NCBI RefSeq assembly: GCF_052056915.1 | Contig: NZ_CP195119.1 | Coordinates: forward strand, 806,001 to 870,000 | DNA length: 64,000 nt | Source of the DNA: MTP4 sp052056915 | Lineage (GTDB): Archaea > Halobacteriota > Methanosarcinia > Methanosarcinales > Methanosarcinaceae | Direction of reading: 5' to 3' | Shown: positions 1 to 7,977 of the stretch, one piece after another | How positions within the stretch are numbered: position 1 is the first letter of the stretch | Layout: the number at the start of each line of letters is the position of its first letter | Position numbers and translations under genes: made by a program | The notes under the pieces: generated by a model | Told to the model about the DNA's origin: nothing | Seen by the model: the letters and a program-made list of their open reading frames with translations, nothing else | The model's database searches: none

Positions 1-598
1 ATGAGTTTCAAACTTGAAAGGACCGGTCCCGATAGGGCCTACGAAGTTTCCTTCGGCATCAACAGAACTCGGGCTCATTACCGGCCAGGCCACATGGGTC
101 AGGTAAAAGGGCAGAGGCATGGGTTTTGCCAGCACAAACTTCACGGTGTGGGCGTCAAGGGCTTCCACACTTTCGATTGGCCTGAGCACAGCCTGGGCGA
201 CATATGACTGTTTGGAGTAGGAAAAGACAACCGCATCAGCTTCGAAAGGTGTCCCGTCATGGAAGCTTACCCCTTCCCTGAGGTGGAAGACCCAGGTCTT
301 GCCGTCATCCGGTGTTTCCCAGGACTCGGCAAGGCCGGGGACGATGCTCAGGTCAGGGTCAAGCCTGACAAGTGTCTCATAGATCTGGGACCAGACAAAA
401 CGTCCGTCTCCGTCCGGAAATTTGTCCAGGCACCAGTTGTTGACATCCGTACTGATTCCCACGGTCAGTTCCTGGGAAGAGACTTCGGAACCCGCGCCTT
501 TAGCGGTTCCGTCCTCTTCCCCGCCTATGCATGCACTGGCACAGATTACGGCCAGAAGTATTAAAGTGATTGTAATGAACTTGAATTTTTGATTCATA
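1..598 (-). CDS. ABC transporter substrate-binding lipoprotein, family 5 (Nik/Opp type), C-terminus beyond the window
   Basis: The frame is open from an ATG at 596-598 to the left edge, so only about 199 residues are visible. The N-terminus is a lipoprotein signal: basic start, hydrophobic stretch, then a lipobox ending in CASAC followed by IGGEED. The mature part has the features of the SBP_bac_5 family (NikA, CntA, OppA): LTVGISTDV, then PDLSIVPGLAESWE, FHLREGVSFHDGTPF and IGTGPFKFE. These proteins capture nickel chelates or peptides outside the cell for an ABC importer. A GAGGG ribosome site lies just before the start. The nearby CooC-like nickel ATPase favours nickel or another metal chelate as ligand, but this is inference; an oligopeptide ligand is possible. 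Confidence 0.85.
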
Positions 599-890
599 TG
601 GACCCTCTTTTCTACAGGCATTTCGGGAACGAGTAATTCCGAAAATTCTTGTTCAGCCAGCCTTCAAACGGGGGATAGCGAAAGAAAACCGTAACCTGAA
701 CCGGAATCTGAGATCTCACGAGGAGCTCAAGAATCAAAATAGCCCCTCAGCCCTCAGGAAGTATCATTCGTCAAGATGTTTGCTCAAACATTATTCAATA
801 CATTTTATGGTGAGTTTTTAATAACTATAAATGTTAATTTGTTAAAATATTGTAATACTCAATATGATAAAAGAGTTTTCTTATATGAAC

Positions 891-906
891 AACGGTAAAC
901 ACCGTT
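891..906. promoter_or_regulatory. 16-bp palindrome, possible operator
   Basis: AACGGT and ACCGTT form a perfect inverted repeat around a 4-nt centre (AAAC). It sits in the AT-rich 556-bp spacer (599-1154) between the binding-protein gene and the downstream ATPase gene, about 290 bp upstream of the binding-protein start. A TATA-like TTTATAG on the minus strand lies near 828-834, between the palindrome and that gene. A metal-responsive operator would fit the neighbours, but no known consensus was matched. The rest of the spacer holds only AT-rich sequence and the short repeat array at 1050-1113. Confidence 0.35.
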
Positions 907-1049
907 AACAAAAAGTAGTAAGCAACTTTCAGGAAATTTTAAAAAATAAACGGAAAAAAAATTAAAAAACAAAATATCCCTATCGGGAAAGCTTCAGGCC
1001 ATAAAAACTTCAGATAATAACCTGAAGTCTCAGGTTAATCATAATCCAG

Positions 1050-1113
1050 AATCATCATAATCCAGAATCACCCGAATCCAGAATCACCCGAATCCAGAAT
1101 CACCCGAATCCAG
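1050..1113. repeat. 16-bp tandem repeat, four copies
   Basis: The unit aatcacccgaatccag occurs three times exactly (1066-1113), preceded by a diverged copy (aatcatcataatccag). It lies just past the 3' end of the BtuD-like gene. Confidence 0.85.
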
Positions 1114-1154
1114 GACCATCTTTCAAACTAATCCAAATCCAGAGTCGATTAATC

Positions 1155-1934
1155 TCAGGCTACTTCAAGCTGCTTCAAAGGCAGTACGTAGGGGACTTCG
1201 GCATGGGTACTTACGCTGGCTTCGACCCCGTAAACATAAGCGATATTTTCGGGAGTCAGGACTGAAAAAGGGTCCCCCATTGCAACTATTTTTCCCTGTT
1301 TCATCATGATCATGCCGTCCGAATATTTGGCAGCAAGGTTCAGGTCATGGACAGCCATGAGAGCAGCGACCTTCTTTTCTTTTACAAGCCCTCTTACCAG
1401 TTCCATGACATCGAGCTGGTGCCAGATGTCCAGGTTGCTTGTAGGTTCGTCAAGAAGCATAACCCCGGTATCCTGCACGAGGGCTCTTGCGATCAGGACT
1501 TTTTGTTGCTGCCCCCCGCTAAGCTCATTGAAAATGCAGAGGGCAAGGTCTTCGATTCCAAGCCTTTCGAGTGCTTCCCAGACTCTTTCCTCGTCCTTTT
1601 CACCGCTGAACCAGCCCAGGTGCGGACGTCTCCCCATGAGCACGGTTTCGAAAACGGTGTTCGGAAAAACCCTGTTGGAACTCTGGGGGACATAGGAGAG
1701 GGTCCTTGCCACCTCAAGTCTTTTCATTTGCCTGAGATCTTTTCCTTCAACGGTGATATTTCCCTCCCTTGGAGAAAGGATCCTGTCAATACACTTTAAA
1801 AGTGTGGACTTACCCGCCCCGTTAGGCCCCACAATGCTTACCAGGCTTGAAGCCCGAATGTCAAATGAGACATTTTCAAAAATATTCACATTTGAATACC
1901 CAAACGCCATATCCTTTACCTGTATTTTTACCAT
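1155..1934 (-). CDS. ABC transporter ATP-binding protein, FecCD/BtuCD class
   Basis: ATPase of a BtuCDF-type importer for iron-siderophore, corrinoid or other metal-chelate uptake, acting on the inner face of the membrane. It has the full set of motifs: Walker A GPNGAGKST, Q-loop YVPQSS, signature LSGGQQQKV, Walker B VMLLDEPTS and the switch histidine in AVHDLNLA. I place the start at the ATG at 1932-1934, because AAGGAG precedes it; an ATG 33 nt upstream is possible but lacks such a site. The permease and binding protein lie upstream on the same strand, separated from this gene by a 12-copy repeat array. Which metal chelate is carried cannot be read from the ATPase. Confidence 0.9.
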   Translation of the reverse strand: MVKIQVKDMAFGYSNVNIFENVSFDIRASSLVSIVGPNGAGKSTLLKCIDRILSPREGNITVEGKDLRQMKRLEVARTLSYVPQSSNRVFPNTVFETVLMGRRPHLGWFSGEKDEERVWEALERLGIEDLALCIFNELSGGQQQKVLIARALVQDTGVMLLDEPTSNLDIWHQLDVMELVRGLVKEKKVAALMAVHDLNLAAKYSDGMIMMKQGKIVAMGDPFSVLTPENIAYVYGVEASVSTHAEVPYVLPLKQLEVA

Positions 1935-2037
1935 CCTATCAGAACTCCTTTTCAGACCGGAATTCATTTCCCACTAGTGGTCCACCATTTGCTTCAGTGC
2001 TACTCCCCTCATTTTACTTTACTTACCAGAACTCCTT

Positions 2038-2229
2038 CCTTACCAAACTCAGTCCTTACCAAACTCAGTCCTTACCAAACTCAGTCCTTACCAAACTCAG
2101 TCCTTACCAAACTCAGTCCTTACCAAACTCAGTCCTTACCAAACTCAGCCTTTACCAAACTCAGCCTTTACCAAACTCAGCCTTTACCAAACTCAGCCTT
2201 TACCAAACTCAGCCTTTACCAAACTCAGT
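2038..2229. repeat. 16-bp tandem array, 12 copies, between transporter genes
   Basis: The unit is ccttaccaaactcagt. Copies in the first half read ...cagtcctt..., and those in the second half mostly read ...cagccttt..., so the array looks like two expanded sub-blocks. It occupies nearly the whole gap between the permease stop (2249) and the ATPase start (1934), inside what should be a single operon. Confidence 0.95.
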
Positions 2230-2248
2230 CCTTGCCAGAACGTCGTCA

Positions 2249-3355
2249 TTACCAGAACTCCTTCCTTTTCCTCTTCAGTATCAGGTACATGAAAAACGGA
2301 ACCCCAAGCAGTGAACTTGTGATTCCTGTGGGGATAATTGTCGGCCTTACGATGTTCATACCGATGGCATCTGCCGATATGAGGATCAAAGCGCCCAGGA
2401 TCCCGGAAGAAGGGAGCAGGTATTTGTGGTCGGAACCTATGACCATCCTGGCCATGTGGGGAGCAACGAGCCCGATAAAGGCGATGGTACCCGTAAAGCA
2501 CACGATTGTCGCAACAAGGAGGCTTGCTAGCACCATGCTGAACATCCGGACTTTATTTGCGTCGATCCCCAGGCTTTTCGCGTTTTCATCCCCCACTGCC
2601 ATGAGGTTAAGGTCGTTAGCCTTCAGGTAGAGCAGGGGCGTGCAGAGGGCAAAAAGTCCCAGGAGCAGGGGGAAATTCTTCCAGGAAAAGGCTGAAAGGT
2701 CTCCCATACCCCAGCTTACCATAACCCTGAGCTGCTCATCCGTTGCAAAATACTGGAAAAGGCTGCTAAGGGCATTGAAAAGGTAGTTTACGGCTATGCC
2801 TGCAAGGATCAGGGTTTCGGAAGTTGCCCCTTTAAGGCTTGCAAGCGCGATAATGAAAAAGGAGCAGAGCATTGCAAACAAAAAAGCGTTCCCTACAAGC
2901 AGATAGGGACCACTTATGATTCCAATCCCCATGACCGCCGCAACCGCAACCCCGAAATGAGCTCCTGCCGAGATCCCGAGGGTAAAAGGGCTTGCAAGGG
3001 GATTCTTAAGCACTGCCTGCATTACGCAGCCACAAATTCCAAGGCCGAAACCTGCAAGGATGCCGCCCACAATCCTGGGAAAGCGGATGTTCCACACAAC
3101 CTGGGAGGGAAGCTCAAAAGTCCCGAACCGGCCCGGGAAAAACCTGTCGAGCAAAATACGGTAAACATCAAGCACGGTAATATCAAGCGGTCCGATCGTT
3201 ATTATGTACCCTGCAAGGAATGCAACCATCAGCAGGAGAAAAACCATGAAACAGAGCTTTCTCCACTTATACCTGTGGTATGCTGCCCGAACGGCATTAT
3301 TTCCGGTTCGGGATTTCAGTGCACCCTTGACGGGGTTTTCAAGTATTCCTGCCAT
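2249..3355 (-). CDS. ABC transporter permease, FecCD/BtuC family
   Basis: A 368-residue polytopic membrane protein of the BtuC/FecCD family, which forms the channel of vitamin B12, siderophore and haem importers. Hydrophobic segments begin at about residue 33 and recur to the end, about ten in all. The family stretch NIRFPRIVGGILAGFGLGICG is present, as is the region GTIAFIGLVAPHMAR, which contacts the ATPase. The first 30 residues are basic and cytosolic. It follows the binding-protein gene on the same strand (169-bp gap with loose repeats) and precedes the ATPase gene. Together they form one importer. Confidence 0.92.
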   Translation of the reverse strand: MAGILENPVKGALKSRTGNNAVRAAYHRYKWRKLCFMVFLLLMVAFLAGYIITIGPLDITVLDVYRILLDRFFPGRFGTFELPSQVVWNIRFPRIVGGILAGFGLGICGCVMQAVLKNPLASPFTLGISAGAHFGVAVAAVMGIGIISGPYLLVGNAFLFAMLCSFFIIALASLKGATSETLILAGIAVNYLFNALSSLFQYFATDEQLRVMVSWGMGDLSAFSWKNFPLLLGLFALCTPLLYLKANDLNLMAVGDENAKSLGIDANKVRMFSMVLASLLVATIVCFTGTIAFIGLVAPHMARMVIGSDHKYLLPSSGILGALILISADAIGMNIVRPTIIPTGITSSLLGVPFFMYLILKRKRKEFW

Positions 3356-3524
3356 GCTTTACCATCTCGATATTTCTGTGTTTCCGGGCATTTCTCTACG
3401 AAGTCCAAAATTTCCTGGGTTCCGGGTCTTATTTCCGGGGTTCCGAGTATAAGTTCCTGGCATTTTCTTCACGAATTCTAAAAGTGCAGACCTCAGCAAA
3501 TGCAGACCTCAGCAAGTTCGGACT

Positions 3525-4838
3525 TCAGGACACCTCTTCGGCGAACTGCTGGTATTCGGCAATAGCTGTATAAACCCCGTCTACTCCGAGCAATCTCCTG
3601 TAGATCTCGTTGCCTTCCTTTTCCAGGTCGAGGTGCTGGAATTCCTCGGGGTGGAGGCATTTTGCCATATACATCATGTTCAGGAGGCTGCGGTCAATCG
3701 GCCTGCCCCTGCAGTACGGGTAGAAGCAGTCGTAGACATGCCCGTTTTTCACTGCAGGGATTTCTGACAGTTCCGGAGTTTCCATTACGAAGTCTCTGCC
3801 GGTCTGGCCGTCCCAGGTGCTCCAGGCAACGAAAATATAGTCCGGAGCCCAGGCAACGACCTGCTCGGGAGCAACGTTGATATTTTCCCCGGTACAGTCC
3901 TTTGCAAGGTTGTCCCCGCCTGCAATGATGAGAGGCTCGTATACTGCCTCGGTCCGGGTAAAGTCCCGGCCTTCCACGGAATCGTAAAAGCCTTTCTTTG
4001 CCCCCCTCGGAGCAAAGTAAACGGTCGGGATTTCACTTTCGTCAAGCTGGTCAGTTACTGATTTTACCATGTTGACCTTTGACCGGACAAAGTTTTCAAG
4101 GTCTTCGGCTTCCTCTTCCCTATCAAGGACATCCCCTAACAGCCGCATGTGGCCATAATTTTCCTCAAAGGTAAAACCGGTACCCGCATCCACACAGGGA
4201 CAGCCGACCTTTTCTTCGACCAGGTCTCCACGGCTGTACCAGGGAGCATCGAAGACCACATCAGGTTTCAGAAGGGCCATAGCTTCATAATCAATTTCCT
4301 TGCGCGTATTGGTCTCGGGAAGCTCATCGAGCTGTCCTCCTTCGTAAACCTGAAGGCCTTTCCAGGCACCCAGGGCAATTTTGTTGTTGTTAACGTCCCT
4401 GGGAAGTACGCAGCCGCTCCTGGTGCACTCATCCGTTGCAACCATTTTGTCCAGGTCGCCGAAAGCTATGATAATCCTGGAATTGTCCGGGTTTGTGGTT
4501 ATGATCCTTTCCACGGGCCTGTAAAACGTTACCTGGCGGTCGTGCATGTCTGTGATCGTTTTTGCTTTTCCGTCCCAGAAGGTATAGATGAAAGCTGCGT
4601 CTCCTACATCGTCAAGGGAATAGCCCTCTTCCCCGAGCATGTAGGCGCAGACCACGTCTGCCAGTTCTTCTCCGGAAATCTCCCCGTCCCCTCCCCCGCA
4701 GGGAAGTTCGGAAGCAGAGGCAGCCGCGGGATTCACGAAAAGCAGCCCTAGACATATGAAAAGCAAAAGTCCGGCCAGCAAACTTGACGATGGTTTAAGC
4801 ACCGATGGCAATTTCATCGCGGATGGCAACTTCATCAC
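3525..4838 (-). CDS. ABC transporter periplasmic-type (BtuF/FhuD) binding protein with N-terminal EF-hand-like segment
   Basis: This 437-residue exported protein supplies ligand to the adjacent permease. A signal peptide (hydrophobic LLAGLLLFICLGLLF, then PAAASA) is followed by an acidic segment, GGGDGEISGEELADVVCAYM at about residues 48-67, resembling one arm of a dockerin or EF-hand calcium loop. The helical-backbone binding domain starts near residue 100 (RQVTFYRPVERIITTNPDN) and includes LLKPDVVFDAPW and WAPDYIFVAW. Several cysteines (DECTRSGCV, VGCPCVD, DCFYPYC) could form disulfides or bind metal. Its start overlaps the stop of the PGF-CTERM gene by 4 nt, so the two are translated together. 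The ligand is not determined. Confidence 0.88.
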   Translation of the reverse strand: MMKLPSAMKLPSVLKPSSSLLAGLLLFICLGLLFVNPAAASASELPCGGGDGEISGEELADVVCAYMLGEEGYSLDDVGDAAFIYTFWDGKAKTITDMHDRQVTFYRPVERIITTNPDNSRIIIAFGDLDKMVATDECTRSGCVLPRDVNNNKIALGAWKGLQVYEGGQLDELPETNTRKEIDYEAMALLKPDVVFDAPWYSRGDLVEEKVGCPCVDAGTGFTFEENYGHMRLLGDVLDREEEAEDLENFVRSKVNMVKSVTDQLDESEIPTVYFAPRGAKKGFYDSVEGRDFTRTEAVYEPLIIAGGDNLAKDCTGENINVAPEQVVAWAPDYIFVAWSTWDGQTGRDFVMETPELSEIPAVKNGHVYDCFYPYCRGRPIDRSLLNMMYMAKCLHPEEFQHLDLEKEGNEIYRRLLGVDGVYTAIAEYQQFAEEVS

Positions 4839-5518
4839 TTTCTCCCTCCTGTTGTCTTTCTCCCTCCACCTATCTCTCTTCCTCCGCTTATTTTCATTTT
4901 AAACAGAGAAGCACAGATAAGCAGGCCAAGGGAAGTAATCCCGATTCCGAACCCGGGAGTGGAACTGCCAGATTCCTCGGAACCGGCTTTACTTGAATCG
5001 GAGGCTGTTGAAGACCCTGTCTGGCTTTTGCTTCCGCTGGCAGGCAGGATAGAATTAGGGTCGCTTACGCTTTCCCATCTTTCCTTCCCCTCGTTCAGTT
5101 CAGGGGTCTGCACGAGCAGGTCAACCCATTCTCCTGTAAAACTGTCCTTGCCCCCGGCAGGTGAGGCTATTACCCTGTACCTTATTTCCGTTTCATCAAG
5201 TACGGAAAAAGCGATCATCCCGGCTTCCCGGTCCACTTCGAAATGGGCTGCATCCGAAACGTCTGAATCCTTTTCAGGAAAACGAAAGCCCTCAGGAATC
5301 GTTTCAACAATTCCAACCGCGAGAGGAGCTTCTCCCCCAATATTCAATACGATTTCAACTTCCTCATCAGCTCCGAAAGATACGGGAGCTACCCTGGTAA
5401 CGGATTTTACCTCCTCAAAACTGGCAGCGCTTGCCCCTGCAGGCAGTAGAAAGAAAACGGCCAGAAGCAGCAGGAGAGACAGCGAAACTCCTGCTCTTAT
5501 TTTTTCTTTTCCTATCAT
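4835..5518 (-). CDS. PGF-CTERM surface protein coupled to the importer
   Basis: A secreted protein of about 227 residues with an N-terminal signal (LSLLLLLAVFFLLPAGASA), a beta-rich domain of about 120 residues (VAPVSFGADEEVEIVLNI, then EIRYRVIASP) and a serine-rich linker. It ends with a PGF-CTERM-like tail, TPGFGIGITSLGLLICASLF, plus basic residues. Archaeosortases cut such tails and attach the protein to lipid at the cell surface. An unusual GGR-rich extension (ISGGREIGGGRKTTGGRK) follows the anchor. I use the second ATG (5516-5518), which has GAGGG upstream, as in the binding-protein gene at the left edge. The 4-nt overlap with the BtuF-like gene suggests a surface accessory role in ligand capture; this is inference. 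Confidence 0.75.
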   Translation of the reverse strand: MIGKEKIRAGVSLSLLLLLAVFFLLPAGASAASFEEVKSVTRVAPVSFGADEEVEIVLNIGGEAPLAVGIVETIPEGFRFPEKDSDVSDAAHFEVDREAGMIAFSVLDETEIRYRVIASPAGGKDSFTGEWVDLLVQTPELNEGKERWESVSDPNSILPASGSKSQTGSSTASDSSKAGSEESGSSTPGFGIGITSLGLLICASLFKMKISGGREIGGGRKTTGGRK

Positions 5519-5613
5519 ATGCACCCTCGTCAACATTTTGCCTCATTAAACGGATTGAAAATGACACCCTGTATTGCAACGGATACTAACTTGAACAGTG
5601 ATGGACACCCACT

Positions 5614-6378
5614 TCAGCTTGACTCTCCGGAAATAAGGGACCCGACAATGAATTCAATTTCAGGGAGGAAGACATCGAACTCCCTGCCTGCAAGCCCTGC
5701 CTGGAAAAGCTCATCACTCGGAGGAATAATGCTCAACACACGTTCCTCTCCCACAGCCCCCAGCATTGCAGTCCTGCCGTTTCCGTCAACTTTGTTAAAG
5801 ATAAAATGCAATTTTTTGCCGGCTTTGTCACATAACTCAGCGACCTTTTCCGAAAGCCTGATGGATTCGTAGGAGGGGTCCAGTACCATTAAAATGAGGT
5901 CACATCCTTCCTCAACCCCCCTTCCGAAATGTTCGACCCCGGCTTCCGTGTCCACAAGCACGAAGTCCCGGCTTCCTGTAGAGATATTTTTCAGGAAGTG
6001 TTTTGCAAGCGCACCCATGGGACAGGCACAACCCTCCCCGAAATCGTGGATCTTGCCCACCGAAACCATTCTTATGTTCCCGTTAGTAGCCACGTAAAGC
6101 CCGGGAATGTCGGCGATATTCCAGTTTTCTTCAAACAATTCGGGTTTCTCACCTTTTTTCATCGCACCCATCATCTTCTCGATAAGGTTTTTCTTGCCTC
6201 CCAGAAAGTTCATGAAATCCTCCGGAAGTTCAAGCCCAAGCTGCCTGTGAAGCCCGAAATTCGACTCGTCACTGTCCACCACAAGGACATTGTAGCCTTT
6301 ATCAGCCATCGACTTTGCAAGCAGAGCCGTAACCGTGCTCTTGCCGCTTCCTCCTTTTCCGCAAACCAGAATTTTCAT
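5614..6378 (-). CDS. CooC-type P-loop ATPase (nickel insertion/metallocentre maturation)
   Basis: A 254-residue MinD/CooC-family ATPase. It starts with the deviant Walker A GKGGSGKST, then has VDSDESNFGLH and, near residue 125, the CooC hallmark CACPMGALAKHFL, whose C-x-C pair binds metal at the dimer interface. VDTEAGVEHFGRG matches the switch II/Walker B region. CooC proteins load nickel into carbon monoxide dehydrogenase; methanogen relatives are thought to act on CODH/acetyl-CoA synthase or related nickel enzymes. It is the first gene of this minus-strand group, about 95 nt upstream of the PGF-CTERM gene, which supports a metal theme for the whole locus. No CODH genes lie in the window. 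Confidence 0.85.
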   Translation of the reverse strand: MKILVCGKGGSGKSTVTALLAKSMADKGYNVLVVDSDESNFGLHRQLGLELPEDFMNFLGGKKNLIEKMMGAMKKGEKPELFEENWNIADIPGLYVATNGNIRMVSVGKIHDFGEGCACPMGALAKHFLKNISTGSRDFVLVDTEAGVEHFGRGVEEGCDLILMVLDPSYESIRLSEKVAELCDKAGKKLHFIFNKVDGNGRTAMLGAVGEERVLSIIPPSDELFQAGLAGREFDVFLPEIEFIVGSLISGESS

Positions 6379-6639
6379 TTTTTCACCTTTTACTCCATAG
6401 CAAGCAAACTTAGCAATAAAACAATGAAAAATATGATTTTAACATATTTTATCAAATAATATGAACACTAATTTTACTTAATTTTAATTTAATTAATACA
6501 AGATCATATTATTTTTTATTTTTTTATGCACAATAGAGAAAAATAGTTCATAGTTATAAAAGTTTCGAAATAAGCTTATCAAAAAAAGTCATAAAAACCT
6601 TATAGAAGACAAATCGAAATATAAGAGAATTGGGGTCAA

Positions 6640-6880
6640 AAGAGGTGGGAACCAAAGCCAAAAAGCAGGATACAAAGTTAAAGAGCGGATACAAAGAGAG
6701 TATAGGTCAAAAAATAGAGATCAAGGTCAAAAAGCGGGATACAAAGCCAAAAAGCGGATACAAAGTTAAAAGATAGGTTAAAAGATAGGTTAAAAGATCG
6801 AAATCAAGGTCAAAAAGCAGGATACAAAGTTAAAGGATCGAAAATCAGATTAAAAGGAATGAGGACAAAGTAAAAGGAAT
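6640..6880. repeat. Degenerate purine-rich repeats in the 522-bp spacer 6379-6900
   Basis: Short variants of aaaaagcgggatacaaag and gttaaaagatag recur irregularly about a dozen times. The remaining part (6379-6640) is very AT-rich and probably holds the cooC promoter. I see no gene here. Confidence 0.6.
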
Positions 6881-6900
6881 AGAAATTATAAAAAATAGTT

Positions 6901-7086
6901 TCAGAATGCTGTGTCGACATAATCAACAGGTCGCTTGAAAACAGCCCTTATTACACCATTCTCATCCATTTCGTCAGCGAACTTGATCAGTTCCCAGCCA
7001 TCTATTCCAAGGTTATTAAGGTCTTCTTTTGTTTTCGATAGATCACTGTACCTAACCGCTTTTATATCATATTCCCAAACATTCAT
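6901..7086 (-). CDS. Small DUF4177-like protein
   Basis: This 61-residue protein matches the DUF4177 pattern: an N-terminal WEYDIKAVRYSD strand, then LNNLGIDGWELIKF, and a final strand GVIRAVFKRP. The family is small and cytosolic, has no established function and is often a stand-alone gene. The frame is short, but the family motif GxxGWELI plus xFKR makes it credible. It lies alone between an AT-rich repeat spacer and an 891-bp non-coding stretch. Confidence 0.7.
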   Translation of the reverse strand: MNVWEYDIKAVRYSDLSKTKEDLNNLGIDGWELIKFADEMDENGVIRAVFKRPVDYVDTAF

Positions 7087-7210
7087 GCACCAGCATCTCC
7101 AGTAAAGTTGGATAATATTAGTTCATATATTAACAGGGAATACATGCTATATGTAACTTTTTAAAAAATAGATTTGCCATTAAATCAAGTAAAATTGTAC
7201 ATATAAGATC

Positions 7211-7423
7211 TCAAAATGTTTTTACGTAATTTTTTTTCATCAACGTTTTTGGTGCTTCCTCGTTACTCGGTTGATGTTGTTCCAAAATTGCCAAAATTGC
7301 ATCTTCCTTGCTTTTGCAAACTCGAGGAACGTTCACCTGGTCAGAGAAATGTTTCAATGGCCCCGAAAACCGTATTTCAATTCGATTGTTAAAAAATGCC
7401 TCCGCCAGCTTGCCTGGCGGCCC
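7211..7423 (-). pseudogene. Possible coding remnant, perhaps of a transposase
   Basis: On the minus strand a 70-codon frame without a proper start runs from a TGA at 7424-7426 to a TGA at 7211-7213. Its residues look protein-like (FSGPLKHFSDQVNVPRVCK, then SKEDAILAILEQHQPSNEEA). A small hairpin (CCGCCAG/CTGGCGG, 7403-7421) lies at its upstream edge. The composition suggests a leftover C-terminus of an insertion-sequence or other lost gene, but I cannot name the family. The rest of the 891-bp spacer 7087-7977 shows no gene. Confidence 0.3.
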
Positions 7424-7923
7424 TCACAAAAAAGAAGTGATAAGGGGATATAAAAGAAGTAATAAAGAAGCAATAAAGAGATATGAAAAAACAATATTTA
7501 TAGACTGTATTTATTCCTTTATTCACTCTGTCCAGTTTTTCAGGCTGCTTTTATGTTTTACCTTCTCTCTTCTTCAGACTTCTTTTTTTCTTAATGATAG
7601 CAACCGAATAATGCAGAACAACCATATTTTTGCGCATTTACAGATTTTTGATCTGCATTTTGACCCGGGGCATTATTTTCACAGGGAAACCGGACTTTTT
7701 TGAAAGGATGGAAGATTCAAAAACCTGAGAGCAAGCCTTGCACCTGCGACATACTATAGGATTCTCCGTTAAAAACTTTGATATCAACGCTGTATGCAGG
7801 CGTTTAAAGGGAAATATACTACGAGAAAAAGTTCATATTAGCCGGGCTTCGATTACTGACATGGTGAATTGTGATCCGATTGTTTTTTAAAAAGAGGGTG
7901 TTCATTCTTAATTATAGATAGTC

Positions 7924-7934
7924 GATATATATAA
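7924..7934 (+). promoter_or_regulatory. TATA box of the histidine kinase gene
   Basis: GATATATATAA lies 44-54 nt before the start codon. Archaeal initiation about 25 nt downstream would give a leader of about 20 nt. Confidence 0.45.
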
Positions 7935-7977
7935 GTTCAAAAATACTTTATACTACAGTAAATAAATACAATTTAAG

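Noticed and set aside
1..564. Two plus-strand reading frames (1-207 and 259-564)
   Set aside because: They are antisense to the family 5 binding-protein gene, which has a signal peptide, family motifs and a ribosome site.
1847..2630. Plus-strand frames rich in LTKLSPYQTQS repeats
   Set aside because: They only translate the 16-bp tandem array and the antisense of the permease; no start signal or conserved sequence.
7308..7703. Plus-strand frame of 131 codons in the spacer before the histidine kinase
   Set aside because: No ribosome site, Phe-rich random composition, and no family pattern.
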